Shown here one piece after another: positions 24,269 to 32,363 of a stretch of DNA of 33,242 nt. Positions within the stretch are counted from its first letter, which is position 1; each line of letters opens with the position of its first letter. Both the position numbers and the translations under genes were made by a program. The DNA is from Bacillota bacterium (GTDB taxonomy: Bacteria > Bacillota > Sulfobacillia > Sulfobacillales > Sulfobacillaceae), in contig JAJZZI010000113.1 of the NCBI GenBank assembly GCA_021797635.1, positions 1 through 33,242 of the forward strand, written 5' to 3'. The notes beneath the pieces are model-generated. The model saw only the letters and a list, made by a program, of their open reading frames with translations. It did no database searches and was not told where the DNA came from.

Positions 24269-25102
24269 GCCCCTTTCGCTTAAGGCCGTGACTTCTGCCC
24301 CAATGACGAGGGCGAGACCGGCAAAATACAGGTACAGCATCAGCAAGATGATGGTGCCCAGGCTGCCGTAAACGCGAGCATAGGTGTTGAAGTGATCAAT
24401 ATAAAAAGAAAAGGCAAGGGACACGGCCAGCCAAATCAGGAGGGCGGCCAAGGTCCCCGGATTAAACCAGCGTAGCGGTTGAGGTCGATCGGGGAGTACG
24501 GCGTACAAGATGGTAAGGGTAAACCAGAGCAAAGAGACGAGCCCAATCCAGCGAACGGCCGTTACCGTTGCGCGGGACGGGATGTGATGCAAAATCAGAC
24601 CGAGCACCGACTGGATCAAGGTGGGTCCAACGATGACTAAAGCGACGGCCAAGCTCAGGATCAATCCCACTCCGAGTCCAGTGACCAACGAGAGTAAAAG
24701 GGTTTTCCAAAGCGGTCTTCGCCGGGGCAGCGGGAACTCGTAGGCGTGGTTGATGGCATCAATCAACTGCCGGAAGGCTCCGGACATTCCCCAGACAAAT
24801 CCCACCGCCCCCAGTGAGAGCAGCGTGGGATGCCGGGTGACAATCAGCTCCCGCCAGGCACTCGCCATGAATGTTAATAAGGTTTTGGGAAAGAGGTGGC
24901 TTAGGGGACCTGAAAAGACTTCACGGAGGTTCGGGGAGAGGTGCAGGAACCCGATTAGAGCGCTGACGAAGAGCAACAACGGGAAAAACGCAAAAAGCAA
25001 ATTGTAGGCCATGGCCGCAGCGTAGCTCATCAGGTCGTCACGGACGAGCCTATGGATCAAGACTTTACCCCAGGTAATCCACTTCTGTAGCGTTGGCGCC
25101 AC
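24224..25102 (-). CDS. YihY/BrkB-family membrane protein
   Basis: The 292-residue protein has six predicted membrane helices and the family features DDLMSYAAAMAYNLLFAFFPLLLF near the N-terminus and YARVYGSLGTIILLMLYLYFAGLALVIGAEV near the C-terminus. Family members are called virulence factor BrkB or, wrongly, ribonuclease BN; their real role is unsettled (transport or envelope function). GTG 25102 has GAGGAGG at 7 bp, which fixes the start. Divergent from the HesB-like gene; its leader region overlaps that gene's promoter. Confidence 0.92.
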   Translation of the reverse strand: MAPTLQKWITWGKVLIHRLVRDDLMSYAAAMAYNLLFAFFPLLLFVSALIGFLHLSPNLREVFSGPLSHLFPKTLLTFMASAWRELIVTRHPTLLSLGAVGFVWGMSGAFRQLIDAINHAYEFPLPRRRPLWKTLLLSLVTGLGVGLILSLAVALVIVGPTLIQSVLGLILHHIPSRATVTAVRWIGLVSLLWFTLTILYAVLPDRPQPLRWFNPGTLAALLIWLAVSLAFSFYIDHFNTYARVYGSLGTIILLMLYLYFAGLALVIGAEVTALSERGLKPDPKQPKDNLHD

Positions 25103-25121
25103 GATCGATCCTCCTCACGCA

Positions 25122-25150
25122 TTGCATCACTTCGCCCTTGGCGATATGAT
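25122..25150 (+). promoter_or_regulatory. Probable promoter of the IscA/HesB-like gene
   Basis: TTGCAT (25122-25127) and TATGAT (25145-25150) are spaced by 17 bp, about 50 bp upstream of the start codon. This is a good match to a sigma-A promoter. The site lies just behind the divergent YihY gene's ribosome site. Confidence 0.5.
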
Positions 25151-25198
25151 AATACAAGTGTCATTGCTGACGCGCTAGTTTGAAGGGAGGATGGACAG

Positions 25199-25522
25199 AT
25201 GCCAACCGTTGAATTGGAAATTACCGATTCCGCGCAGACCGCGTTGGAGCAGCTTCTGACCGACCGTAAGGCCGAGTACGTCAGGCTAAGCGCTGGCCAG
25301 GCGTGCGGATGTGGCCGCATCGGTTATCAGATGCAGTGGGAAGAGGCTAAAGCTTCAGAGGACGTCGTAGTCCCGACTCGTGGCCTGGACTTGGTGATCG
25401 GGGCCGAGAGCGTGCAATATTTGAATGGTGGTCGCATCGATTACCGCCGGGAGGACATGCAAGAGGGGTTCATCATCGAGAACCCCAACATTCCGAGCGG
25501 ATGTAGCTGCGGAAGCCACTAA
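25199..25522 (+). CDS. IscA/HesB-type (A-type) iron-sulfur carrier-like protein
   Basis: The 107-residue protein follows the A-type carrier pattern: DSAQTALEQLL, VRLSAGQACGCGRIGYQM, an internal LDLVIGAESVQYLNGGRIDY, and the end GFIIENPNIPSGCSCGSH. The three expected cysteines (one in the middle, two in the C-terminal CxC) are present as Cys36 or Cys38, Cys102 and Cys104; there is one extra Cys in ACGCG. Such proteins carry [2Fe-2S] or [4Fe-4S] clusters or iron to target proteins. GGGAGG lies 7-8 bp before the ATG, and a good terminator follows. It is a single-gene unit, away from suf or isc genes. Confidence 0.82.
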   Translation: MPTVELEITDSAQTALEQLLTDRKAEYVRLSAGQACGCGRIGYQMQWEEAKASEDVVVPTRGLDLVIGAESVQYLNGGRIDYRREDMQEGFIIENPNIPSGCSCGSH

Positions 25523-25563
25523 GATCCCTACCCAAGGGATTTAGGCCAGGCAATTTTCCGACC

Positions 25564-25604
25564 AGGACAAGGCGGGGAACCTCTTCCGTCTTGTCCTTGA
25601 TTTT
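25564..25604 (+). terminator. Intrinsic terminator after the HesB-like gene
   Basis: AGGACAAG (25564-25571) pairs with CTTGTCCT (25590-25597), extended by a G-T pair and CGG/CCG to a 12-bp stem with a 10-nt loop, followed by TTGATTTT. It lies about 40 bp after the stop codon. Confidence 0.7.
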
Positions 25605-25688
25605 GAGTTACCCAGACCGTCGCCATGGGGTACTTTTGGCTTACGGCTTCCTGGATATCACGCGGCTTGGCCCTCTGCCAAGACCAGG

Positions 25689-26909
25689 CTACGCCACCCA
25701 GTGGGAGGTTGCAAAGAGCGAGACGAATAGGGCACCTAAGACTAGTGAGACGGCGAAGTAGGGAAGCCGTAGCCGAGGATGTCGTTCCAGGAGAATTCCC
25801 GTACCGATGAAGACGGGAAAGGCTTCTAGGAGAAGGCGCGGCAGCGACATGAAGGGCTGGCCTGTGGCGGGATAGGTAAGAGGCAGGAGTAGAGCAAGAC
25901 CTTCGTACAGCCAAAGGTAGGTGGGCAGCCAGCGGAGCGTGAGGAGCATCACGACGAGACCATAAATCGCGAACCCAAAGTTGTAAAAGTTCATCAACAC
26001 CTGAGAAGGTTGGCCGCTATGGAAGAGAGCGGCAGGCGACAGGGCCGATCCGGCCGACTGGTATGCAGTGATCAGGCCTTGCCATAAGGTAATACCGAAA
26101 AACTGAGCCGATCCACGACTCCAATACTTTTGCGCCGCTTTAAAAACCAGTGGGTCCAAATAGTGCGGGGTGAGGTAGACCATGTAGAGAACCACACCCA
26201 GCGGAACAAGGAGCACGGGAGCTAACGGTTTTAGGCGAAGTCCCTTATCGCGCCAAATTGTCCAAGCCAAGGGAACGGCCAAAAAGACCCCGTAAATGCC
26301 GTCTAACGTGGCCAGCCCGCCTAAGGCTCCCGCGCCCACGTACCTTCGCGTGCGCACGCAATACAAAGAGCCAATGGCTAAAGCCAAAAAGACGCTTTCG
26401 GAGTAGACGGCCTGGGTGTAAAAACTCGTGGGAAACAGCAAAAGGACTAATACCGTATACCAAGCAATCCGGGATCCAAAGTCGAGGCGGACCAATAGGT
26501 ACAAAAACCAAACGGCGATGGCTAACGCACACCACGAAATGGCGACGGCGCCGACGACGGTACCGCCGCCCAAGAAATGAACCAGCATGGGATATAGGGG
26601 AAAAAACGCCGTCGACTGGATGCTTCCGTAGCCCCGACGGGCAATCAGCAAATACCATTGGCCGTCCCAATGCGACCATAGTCTCAAGAGCACGCGATAG
26701 ACGAGACTGGTGGGTCCAGCCAGCACGCCCGCCGGGTATTCCGCCCAGGCATGAGGGAAGTAGAGGTAGGCCAGCCCCGCGACCTCTGCAAAAAACAGCC
26801 GGGAGACAACGAAAATAAAGCCTAAGGCGCGTAAGGTGGATGCTTCCTCAGGGAAAATATGGCGCCCGCGATCCAGTTGGATCCCATGGCCCTCCTGGAT
26901 TTTAGCCAT
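25689..26909 (-). CDS. PIG-V-like (GT-C) mannosyltransferase
   Basis: The 406-residue polytopic protein (about ten helices) has the loop [17 protein letters not shown] early in the sequence and [10 protein letters not shown] and [16 protein letters not shown] further on, the recognisable features of PIG-V-related mannosyltransferases in bacteria. Such GT-C enzymes use polyprenyl-phosphate sugars and act on the outer face of the membrane; the Asp in HWDG is the likely catalytic base. The ATG at 26909 has AGGAGG 4 bp upstream and overlaps the end of the LCP-like gene by 8 bp, so the two are coupled. Acceptor is unknown. Confidence 0.83.
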   Translation of the reverse strand: MAKIQEGHGIQLDRGRHIFPEEASTLRALGFIFVVSRLFFAEVAGLAYLYFPHAWAEYPAGVLAGPTSLVYRVLLRLWSHWDGQWYLLIARRGYGSIQSTAFFPLYPMLVHFLGGGTVVGAVAISWCALAIAVWFLYLLVRLDFGSRIAWYTVLVLLLFPTSFYTQAVYSESVFLALAIGSLYCVRTRRYVGAGALGGLATLDGIYGVFLAVPLAWTIWRDKGLRLKPLAPVLLVPLGVVLYMVYLTPHYLDPLVFKAAQKYWSRGSAQFFGITLWQGLITAYQSAGSALSPAALFHSGQPSQVLMNFYNFGFAIYGLVVMLLTLRWLPTYLWLYEGLALLLPLTYPATGQPFMSLPRLLLEAFPVFIGTGILLERHPRLRLPYFAVSLVLGALFVSLFATSHWVA

Positions 26910-27777
26910 GGCGCCTCCTAGGTTTTCTAAAACGGTGCAGGCTAGACAGCCGCGACATCTTCAACACGTCGCCTCGAACGTAATTGCCCAGGACAAACAA
27001 CTCATACTGACTGAGATTAAAAGATGACGAGATGGCCACCCCCATTAAGGAACTTGCATCAAGGGGCGTCATTTGCGGCAAAGAGGCCAGCAATTGGTTC
27101 AAAAGCGCCAACTCTCGACCCGGGCGGTCGGTGCCTTTGGGATAGCCCAAGATGTGCAGCGAGCGCGATACCGTGTCAGAAGTGGGCCAAGTGGAGGTGT
27201 CTTGGGCAAGCGTGCGAAAGACTGCTTTCAAGCCGGCGAGCGGCATGAAGAAGTAATGGCTGGCGTGAAACCCAGTCGCCTGGTCGATGGCTGCGTTGAC
27301 GATTTGCGGTGATGCCGACGAAACGCCTTTCCAGGCGGGAAGGGTTACGCTGCCGCCGGCCCCGTTGGGCAGGGTGATGTGGATCGAACCAGGTAGGGGG
27401 ACGATGGACAAGATGTTGGTGCGTGGATGGACCGTGGCGAGAAAGCCGACGAGGCCAGGGTGAGTGGACGTGCCCTCGACCACCACCGTCACTTCAAGGG
27501 GAGTCACTGAGCTCACCGGAAGGGTGACTTGCCGTGTCGTGACATTCGCGTGAAAAAACAGCGAGCCTGCCAGCGACAGGGCTCCCGCGAGCAAAATCCA
27601 TAGGAGCCAGACACCCGTGCGCTGGCTGATTCCTATCGGTTGGTGGTGGGCATGTGTTGAACTAATGCGATTTCCTCCCTCGTAAGCGACGATGATGGAT
27701 GGCGCATGGGGCCTCGGGCTACCATCCCGCCATCCATCCATCCATCCATCCATCCATCCATCCATCCATCCATCCAT
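26902..27777 (-). CDS. Membrane-anchored LCP (LytR/CpsA/Psr)-like protein with degenerate motif
   Basis: After one N-terminal membrane helix ([19 protein letters not shown]) the protein follows the LCP fold pattern weakly: [31 protein letters not shown], then [30 protein letters not shown], cut here to key parts. In LCP enzymes the segment after the strand reads IPRDT; here it is VPLPGS, so the key Arg and Asp are missing and ligase activity is doubtful. From the ATG at 27777 (AAAGGG 7 bp upstream) the reading frame begins with MDGW repeated four times from a CATC tract. A rarer start, ATT at 27664-27666 with GGGAGG 7 bp upstream, would give 254 residues without the repeats. Coupled to the mannosyltransferase gene. 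Confidence 0.68.
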   Translation of the reverse strand: MDGWMDGWMDGWMDGWRDGSPRPHAPSIIVAYEGGNRISSTHAHHQPIGISQRTGVWLLWILLAGALSLAGSLFFHANVTTRQVTLPVSSVTPLEVTVVVEGTSTHPGLVGFLATVHPRTNILSIVPLPGSIHITLPNGAGGSVTLPAWKGVSSASPQIVNAAIDQATGFHASHYFFMPLAGLKAVFRTLAQDTSTWPTSDTVSRSLHILGYPKGTDRPGRELALLNQLLASLPQMTPLDASSLMGVAISSSFNLSQYELFVLGNYVRGDVLKMSRLSSLHRFRKPRRRHG

Positions 27778-27778
27778 C
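27731..27778 (+). repeat. Tetranucleotide tract (CATC)12
   Basis: Twelve perfect CATC units (GATG on the coding strand of the LCP-like gene) cover the possible start codon of that gene and encode MDGW four times. Tracts of this kind change length by slippage; each one-unit change shifts the reading frame when translation begins at the first ATG. Confidence 0.95.
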
Positions 27779-28111
27779 GACGCACCCTTTCCTCTACTTC
27801 TTTACGGTCATGCGCTCGCCGAAAGCAAGGTCTACAAAGGGGTCGCAATCGTCGACTAAATATCGGGACTAGGAGAGTGAAGGGCCTCGACTAAAGCATA
27901 AAGTCCATTCGCATCTCCCCGTGCCGCATGCAAACGACTCGATGGATCCAGGACTGGCTTGCCAACCGAGTTGATTGGGCGGGGCCGAAAAGACATGGCC
28001 AACCGCTAATGCCTTCAGGTTTGTGCTGCATTTCGCATCGCTTGCCAGCGTGGAATGGAGAAAGGCACCGAAAACTGTTTTTCGACAATCGGTGACCGTG
28101 GTTCCCAATAG
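27779..28111. other. Gene-free stretch between the LCP-like and phosphatase genes
   Basis: No gene is supported. It holds the ribosome site (AGGAAAGGG, 27785-27793 on the minus strand) just before the CATC tract. A minus-strand frame at 27869-28108 lacks a ribosome site and family features. No clear terminator was seen. Confidence 0.4.
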
Positions 28112-28621
28112 CTAGACCATTTTACCATGATCCGGCCCCTGCGTGTCCGAGCGCAGCTGGTGTTCTTCCGCAATAGCCTCAAGTAGCCGGTCTACCGCCG
28201 GGGTTATCAAGTCGTAAACCTCTTCGAATCGATTGGTGCCGTATGGGTCAAAGACCTCATCGTTGGGCGCGCGTCCAGGGGTCCAGGCCAAGAGCAGCTG
28301 GGACTTGGAGCGGCAAGCTGGCGGCAGCGATCTTTGGTGCGAACGATCCATGACGACAATATAGTCGGCCTCGCTATCGCGGGTCGTAATCTGCCGTGCA
28401 CGAAGTCCTTCGCCTGAGATGTCGTGCGTCGCCAGGACGGTCAAGGTCCCGGGGTCGGGCTCTTCCCCTTGGTGCCATCGACTGATTCCAGCGGAGTCCG
28501 CCACCACGTAGGGCGAAAGCCCTTTAGACGCAACGCGATGGCGAAGATAGGCCTCTGCCATGGGAGAACGGCAGATATTGCCGGTGCACACGAATAACAC
28601 GCGGATGGGCGACTTGGCCAT
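28112..28621 (-). CDS. Low-molecular-weight protein-tyrosine phosphatase-like protein
   Basis: The 169-residue protein opens with IRVLFVCTGNICRSPMAEAYLRHR: the P-loop C-T-G-N-I-C-R carries the nucleophile Cys12 and Arg18. The general-acid loop is FDPYGT near 131-136. It dephosphorylates phosphotyrosine or arginine-phosphate in proteins; in Bacillota some of these enzymes act on phosphoarginine (YwlE type), and the Thr after the catalytic Cys is the usual mark of that class. It follows the cyclophilin gene after one base pair on the same strand. Which substrate class applies here is an inference only. Confidence 0.88.
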   Translation of the reverse strand: MAKSPIRVLFVCTGNICRSPMAEAYLRHRVASKGLSPYVVADSAGISRWHQGEEPDPGTLTVLATHDISGEGLRARQITTRDSEADYIVVMDRSHQRSLPPACRSKSQLLLAWTPGRAPNDEVFDPYGTNRFEEVYDLITPAVDRLLEAIAEEHQLRSDTQGPDHGKMV

Positions 28622-28622
28622 C

Positions 28623-29285
28623 TTATTTCACCTGGATAGTGATGTTCTTAATCGTGTACGGATGAAGCGGTTTGCTAACCTCGCCATTCATGAGCGGATT
28701 AGCGGTCACCTTGCCCGAAGCGATCTTGTCCACCACGGAAAGGCCGTGGGTAATGCGGCCTACCTCTGTGTAGGTGTTGTAGGGCCTTTGGTTCAGTCCC
28801 GCACACTCTTGGCCTGTGCATATGAAGAACTGGCTGCCGTTGGAATTGGGACTCTGGGCGTGGGCCATGGCCACAATGCCGGGAGCGTAGGGGTAAGTCG
28901 GGGGGAGCTCGGCATTCCAGGAGTACCCGGGACCGCCCGTGCCGCGATTTAGGGGATCGCCCGTCTGCACCATAAAATGTTTAATCACTCGGAAAAAGGT
29001 ATCTCCGTTAAAGAAATGATGACGAGCCAAGAACACGAAATTGTTGGCGGCCACGGGGTCTTTTTTGGCGAAAAGGGTCATGGTAAAGTTGCCCGCCGTC
29101 GTGACAAAGTGGGCAAGATAGGTCTTGTTGACGTGAATGCTGAGCGGAGGTGCCTTTTTAAAGCGCAAATTCCGTCCGCTTACGATCGGGTGTTTGTGGG
29201 CGGAAGGGGATGCGCTGAGTCCGCAACCGCTAAACACGAAGCCTCCAAGGAGAATTCCAATTGACATCGTCCAACGTGATCGCAC
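28623..29285 (-). CDS. Cyclophilin-type peptidyl-prolyl isomerase, probable lipoprotein
   Basis: The protein of about 220 residues begins with a signal segment MSIGILLGGFVFSGC, whose Cys would be lipidated, so it likely acts outside the membrane. The cyclophilin core is clear: FFNGDTFFRVIKHFMVQTGDP, GTGGPGYSWNAELP, GIVAMAHAQSPNSNGSQFFI and VVDKIASG. It catalyses cis-trans isomerisation of peptidyl-prolyl bonds, helping extracytoplasmic protein folding. GTG 29285 is chosen because GGAGG (29293-29297) lies 7 bp upstream; an upstream ATG at 29306 lacks such a site. It heads a unit with the phosphatase gene. Confidence 0.9.
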   Translation of the reverse strand: MRSRWTMSIGILLGGFVFSGCGLSASPSAHKHPIVSGRNLRFKKAPPLSIHVNKTYLAHFVTTAGNFTMTLFAKKDPVAANNFVFLARHHFFNGDTFFRVIKHFMVQTGDPLNRGTGGPGYSWNAELPPTYPYAPGIVAMAHAQSPNSNGSQFFICTGQECAGLNQRPYNTYTEVGRITHGLSVVDKIASGKVTANPLMNGEVSKPLHPYTIKNITIQVK

Positions 29286-29305
29286 AGTGATGCCTCCACG
29301 ACTCA

Positions 29306-29368
29306 TTTAGGTCCCCAAAGGGGCACGGGGCTTATGATATTCCCGGCAGAAACGACGTTTAGGTCCCC
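29306..29368. repeat. Direct repeat TTTAGGTCCCC in the divergent promoter region
   Basis: The 11-bp sequence TTTAGGTCCCC occurs at 29306-29316 and 29358-29368, in the same orientation, 52 bp apart, between the divergent cyclophilin and quinone-oxidoreductase genes. The first copy continues as CCCCAAAGGGG, a small hairpin. A shared operator is possible. Confidence 0.45.
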
Positions 29369-29442
29369 CTTCATTTTACGGGAGTCGAGGGCAAATTCCA
29401 ACGCCGCGCATAAAGGGTACACTGGAGGGGGAGGGAAATGAG

Positions 29443-30417
29443 ATGAAAGCGGTGGTATTAAAGGGTTATGGGGGACCTGAGGTATTAGACTTCGACGAGG
29501 TTGACGATCCTACGATAGGTCCGGAAGAAATATTAATTAGCGTGCGGGCGGCAGGGATGAACCGCGCGGACTTGCTACAGCGAGAGGGCCTTTACCCGCC
29601 GCCGGATCCCAAGCCTCAACACGAGATCTTGGGCTTGGAATGCGCTGGCACGGTAGAGGCACTAGGCGAACGGGTGACTCTTTTTCGCAAGGGGCAGGCC
29701 GTAGCCGCCCTGGTTAGCGGAGGCGCCTATGCGGAGAAGGTTTCGGTGCACGAGCGCATGGCATTTGCCGTTCCGGAGAACCTCAGTTGGGCTGAGGCCG
29801 CCGCCATTCCCGAAGCCTTCCTGACGGCCTACGACGCCTTGCGAGACAAGGCGGCCGTGGGCGCCGGATCGCGGGTGCTGATTCACGCAGCTGCAGGCGG
29901 GGTCGGCTCAGTGGCCGTGCAACTGGCCCACTGGATGGGCGCCTTAGTCATTGCCACGGTGGGCACAGAGGAAAAGGCCAAATGGGTGCAGAGTCTCGGC
30001 GCAGATCAGAGTGTGGTCTATCGCAGCCAGCCATTTCTGGAGGCGGCCGAGGCGAAGGGCGGAGTCCATGCGGTGTTAGACTTTGTCGGCCAGGCCTATT
30101 GGGACGATAACATTAGCGCGCTGGTGCCTGGGGGTGTTCTCGTGATCATTGGTACCTTGTCGGGACCCATGGCCTCGGTCAACTTAGGCCGACTGTTGCA
30201 AAAGCGGTTGACGGTGCGCGGGACCGCGCTGCGAACGCGTCCCCTCGAGGCCCGGATGGCTTTGATGCAGGAGTTCTCTCAGCGCGTGTTGCCAGCCATT
30301 AGCCAAGGGGTATTACGACCTCTCTTGGATCAAACCTTGGCTTTCGATGAGGTTGCCGAGGCCCATCGCCATTTAGCCGCCGAACAGGCCCGCGGGAAAA
30401 CCATTTTACTTTGGTGA
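29443..30417 (+). CDS. Zinc-free MDR oxidoreductase (quinone oxidoreductase-like)
   Basis: The 324-residue protein belongs to the MDR superfamily: a GroES-like N-terminal domain (VVLKGYGGPEVLDFDEV..., AAGMNRADLLQREGLYPPP) without the zinc ligands of alcohol dehydrogenases, and a Rossmann domain with AAAGGVGSVAVQLA. The NRADLLQREGLYPPP segment is typical of the QOR/PIG3-like NADPH:quinone oxidoreductase group. It reduces quinones or other enones with NADPH. GGAGGGGGAGGG precedes the ATG at 29443. It ends one base before the convergent DHH gene; no further operon partner. Confidence 0.92.
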   Translation: MKAVVLKGYGGPEVLDFDEVDDPTIGPEEILISVRAAGMNRADLLQREGLYPPPDPKPQHEILGLECAGTVEALGERVTLFRKGQAVAALVSGGAYAEKVSVHERMAFAVPENLSWAEAAAIPEAFLTAYDALRDKAAVGAGSRVLIHAAAGGVGSVAVQLAHWMGALVIATVGTEEKAKWVQSLGADQSVVYRSQPFLEAAEAKGGVHAVLDFVGQAYWDDNISALVPGGVLVIIGTLSGPMASVNLGRLLQKRLTVRGTALRTRPLEARMALMQEFSQRVLPAISQGVLRPLLDQTLAFDEVAEAHRHLAAEQARGKTILLW

Positions 30418-30418
30418 T

Positions 30419-31294
30419 TCAGATGCGCTGCAGATGATTGGTGATCCGTGCGAGTAGGGGGTCTATGCCGTCTTCCGACGACGAAATCTCTTGTGGCCGC
30501 CTTCCGCCCGCCGCTCGTCGGTGCCCTCCTCCCTTAAACAGCGCGGACATCAGTTCAGAGGCATCGATGCGATGATCGGTTCGTACGGAGAGCCGACCGT
30601 CAGGCCTTGCCGCCATCACCAGTGCGTATCCTTTTTCCAATAGGCGATGACTCATTTCGTTGACCGAGCCCTCTTCGTCCATGAAGAGTCCCGCCAAATC
30701 CAGCGAACCGGTCGAAACGTGATGAATGCGAGCCAAGTTCCTGCGTAAAAAATGCGCTTCTTGTTCGATGAGCAGGGCCAGCTGGTCCGCTTCCAGGGCT
30801 TGATAGGGCACCCAGCCGTGGGCGAATCTTTGGTGATACCAAGAAAATCCAAAATGGCGAAATAGGCGCTCTAAGTCTTGTCCGAATTCATGGCGAGGTT
30901 GCCAAAGGTCGTAGCGTTCCACCATGCCGACTAAGCGATCCCAAGCGGGTGACGGGGTTAGCCATCCCGACGCCACGGCATAATCATAGAAGAGATGGGA
31001 TCCAGCTCGGCCAAGATCGACGGTGACGTTGTCTTGGCCGGCTAAGCTTAAGGCGGTGGCATGATGATCCAATATCGCAGAAATTCTCGCCTTCCAATCG
31101 GAAAACACCTCAGCTTCAAGCGACACGTCTGCGAGATAGATGGGCAGGGCGGGATCGCCAGCGGCGAGTGATGAAAGCGCCACGAGCGCACGATCAGGTT
31201 CCACAAAATGCGGTTGTAGGTCGCAGGCTAGACCGACTAGAGCCGCCGTAGCCCCGTCGAGACAATCTTGGTGGGTAATCAAATATCCTCGCAT
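30419..31294 (-). CDS. DHH-family phosphoesterase-like protein
   Basis: The 291-residue protein starts LITHQDCLDGATAAL, the first motif of DHH phosphoesterases (His and Asp ligands), has IYLADVS and the signature ILDHHAT with the DHH triad, and ends with GGGHRRAAGGR, the DHHA1-type substrate-binding motif. Related enzymes (NrnA, RecJ-like) degrade short oligonucleotides or cyclic-dinucleotide products using manganese. The middle part (about 120-190) is less usual, so the substrate cannot be named. Divergent from the CBS/CysK gene, with about 105 bp between the starts. Confidence 0.82.
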   Translation of the reverse strand: MRGYLITHQDCLDGATAALVGLACDLQPHFVEPDRALVALSSLAAGDPALPIYLADVSLEAEVFSDWKARISAILDHHATALSLAGQDNVTVDLGRAGSHLFYDYAVASGWLTPSPAWDRLVGMVERYDLWQPRHEFGQDLERLFRHFGFSWYHQRFAHGWVPYQALEADQLALLIEQEAHFLRRNLARIHHVSTGSLDLAGLFMDEEGSVNEMSHRLLEKGYALVMAARPDGRLSVRTDHRIDASELMSALFKGGGHRRAAGGRRPQEISSSEDGIDPLLARITNHLQRI

Positions 31295-31342
31295 GGTCTC
31301 ACCTCCACGGGTAATCCACCACGAGCCAGGCCAACGGTGGAT

Positions 31343-31370
31343 TTGGGTATTAGGACCAATTTGCTATAAT
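31343..31370 (+). promoter_or_regulatory. Promoter of the CBS/CysK-type gene
   Basis: TTGGGT (31343-31348) and a perfect TATAAT (31365-31370) are spaced by 16 bp, about 30 bp upstream of the start codon. The -10 box lies inside the palindrome at 31354-31375. Confidence 0.6.
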
Positions 31371-31375
31371 TGGTC
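31354..31375 (+). promoter_or_regulatory. Palindromic operator over the -10 box
   Basis: GACCAATT (31354-31361) and AATTGGTC (31368-31375) form a perfect 8-bp inverted repeat with a 6-bp spacer, TGCTAT. The right half and spacer contain the TATAAT box, so a dimeric repressor bound here would block RNA polymerase. The regulator is unknown; an Rrf2-type sulfur or iron-sulfur regulator would fit the gene. Confidence 0.6.
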
Positions 31376-31400
31376 AAAACGACGAGGTGGCGCCGCTGCT

Positions 31401-32333
31401 ATGAAGCCCTCGGACAAGCTCTTGCCAACCATCCTGGACGCGATCGGTCATACGCCCATGGTCCGCCTTTCCCGTATTATACCGAAATCTGGCGCTTCCC
31501 TTGCACTCAAACTTGAATCGTTGAACCCGGGGGGGAGTTCCAAAGACCGCATCGCTGTGGCGCTGGTCGATGCGGCCGAGCGCGAAGGCCGGCTGAGGCC
31601 TGGCGGCACGATCGTCGAAGCGACGGCCGGGAATACGGGTATAGCCTTGGCCATGGTAGCAGCGGTGCGGGGATATCGGGCAATTTTTTTTGTTCCCGAT
31701 AAAATGAGCAAGGATAAAGTGCGGCTATTGACCGCCTACGGCGCGGAGGTCCGGATCGTCCGGGATGTGCCTCGGGAGGATCCCGCCAATTATCAGAACC
31801 AGGCCCGTCGGACCGCCGAAGCCATGGATAATGCCGCCTACATGGGCCAGTTTGACCGAGAAGCCAACCCTCAAGCCCACTTTGACAGCACAGGGCCCGA
31901 GATTTGGCAGCAAACCGAGGGGAAGGTATCCGCCGTGGTGGCGGGCGCAGGAACTGGAGGCACCATTACGGGTATCGGCCGCTTCCTGAAAAGTCGCGAC
32001 GCCACCATCACGGTGGTTGGGGCGGATCCCGCGGGATCGATCTTTACCGGTGCCTACCATCCCTTTGAGATCGAAGGAATGGGCGAAGACTACTACCCTG
32101 AAACCTTAGACGTCTCCGTGGTGGACCGCTGGATTGCCGTGAGGGATGCCGAAGCGTTCCAGATGGCTAGAAGACTGGCCAGAGAAGAAGGCATCTTAGC
32201 TGGGGGATCCACGGGAGCCATGCTCGTGGCCGCCTTACAAGTGGCGGAGGAATTTGCGCCGGGTCAGCTCGTTGTGTCCATGGCGCCGGACACGGGACGC
32301 AACTATCTCAGCGGGTTTTTTAGTCGTACGTAG
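31401..32333 (+). CDS. PLP-dependent cysteine/cystathionine beta-synthase
   Basis: The 310-residue fold-type II PLP enzyme has ALKLESLNPGGSSKDRIA with the cofactor Lys48, EATAGNTGIALA, GAGTGGTITGIGRFLK (phosphate cup), and EGILAGGSTGAML with the pyridine-binding Ser. The segment EGMGEDYYPETLDVSVVD resembles cystathionine beta-synthase more than plain CysK, but the CBS regulatory domains are absent. It makes cysteine from O-acetylserine and sulfide, or cystathionine from serine and homocysteine. ATG 31401 follows GAGGTGG; a longer in-frame extension upstream crosses the promoter and is not translated. Single-gene unit under a palindromic promoter. Confidence 0.92.
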   Translation: MKPSDKLLPTILDAIGHTPMVRLSRIIPKSGASLALKLESLNPGGSSKDRIAVALVDAAEREGRLRPGGTIVEATAGNTGIALAMVAAVRGYRAIFFVPDKMSKDKVRLLTAYGAEVRIVRDVPREDPANYQNQARRTAEAMDNAAYMGQFDREANPQAHFDSTGPEIWQQTEGKVSAVVAGAGTGGTITGIGRFLKSRDATITVVGADPAGSIFTGAYHPFEIEGMGEDYYPETLDVSVVDRWIAVRDAEAFQMARRLAREEGILAGGSTGAMLVAALQVAEEFAPGQLVVSMAPDTGRNYLSGFFSRT

Positions 32334-32363
32334 GACGGATGTCTGGCCGATATCGAAGATTTC

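Noticed and set aside
27869-28108. 79-residue minus-strand open frame
   Set aside because: TTG start without a ribosome site and no recognisable features.
31140-31400. In-frame N-terminal extension of the CBS/CysK enzyme
   Set aside because: It runs through the promoter and palindrome and into the DHH gene; ATG 31401 fits the family.
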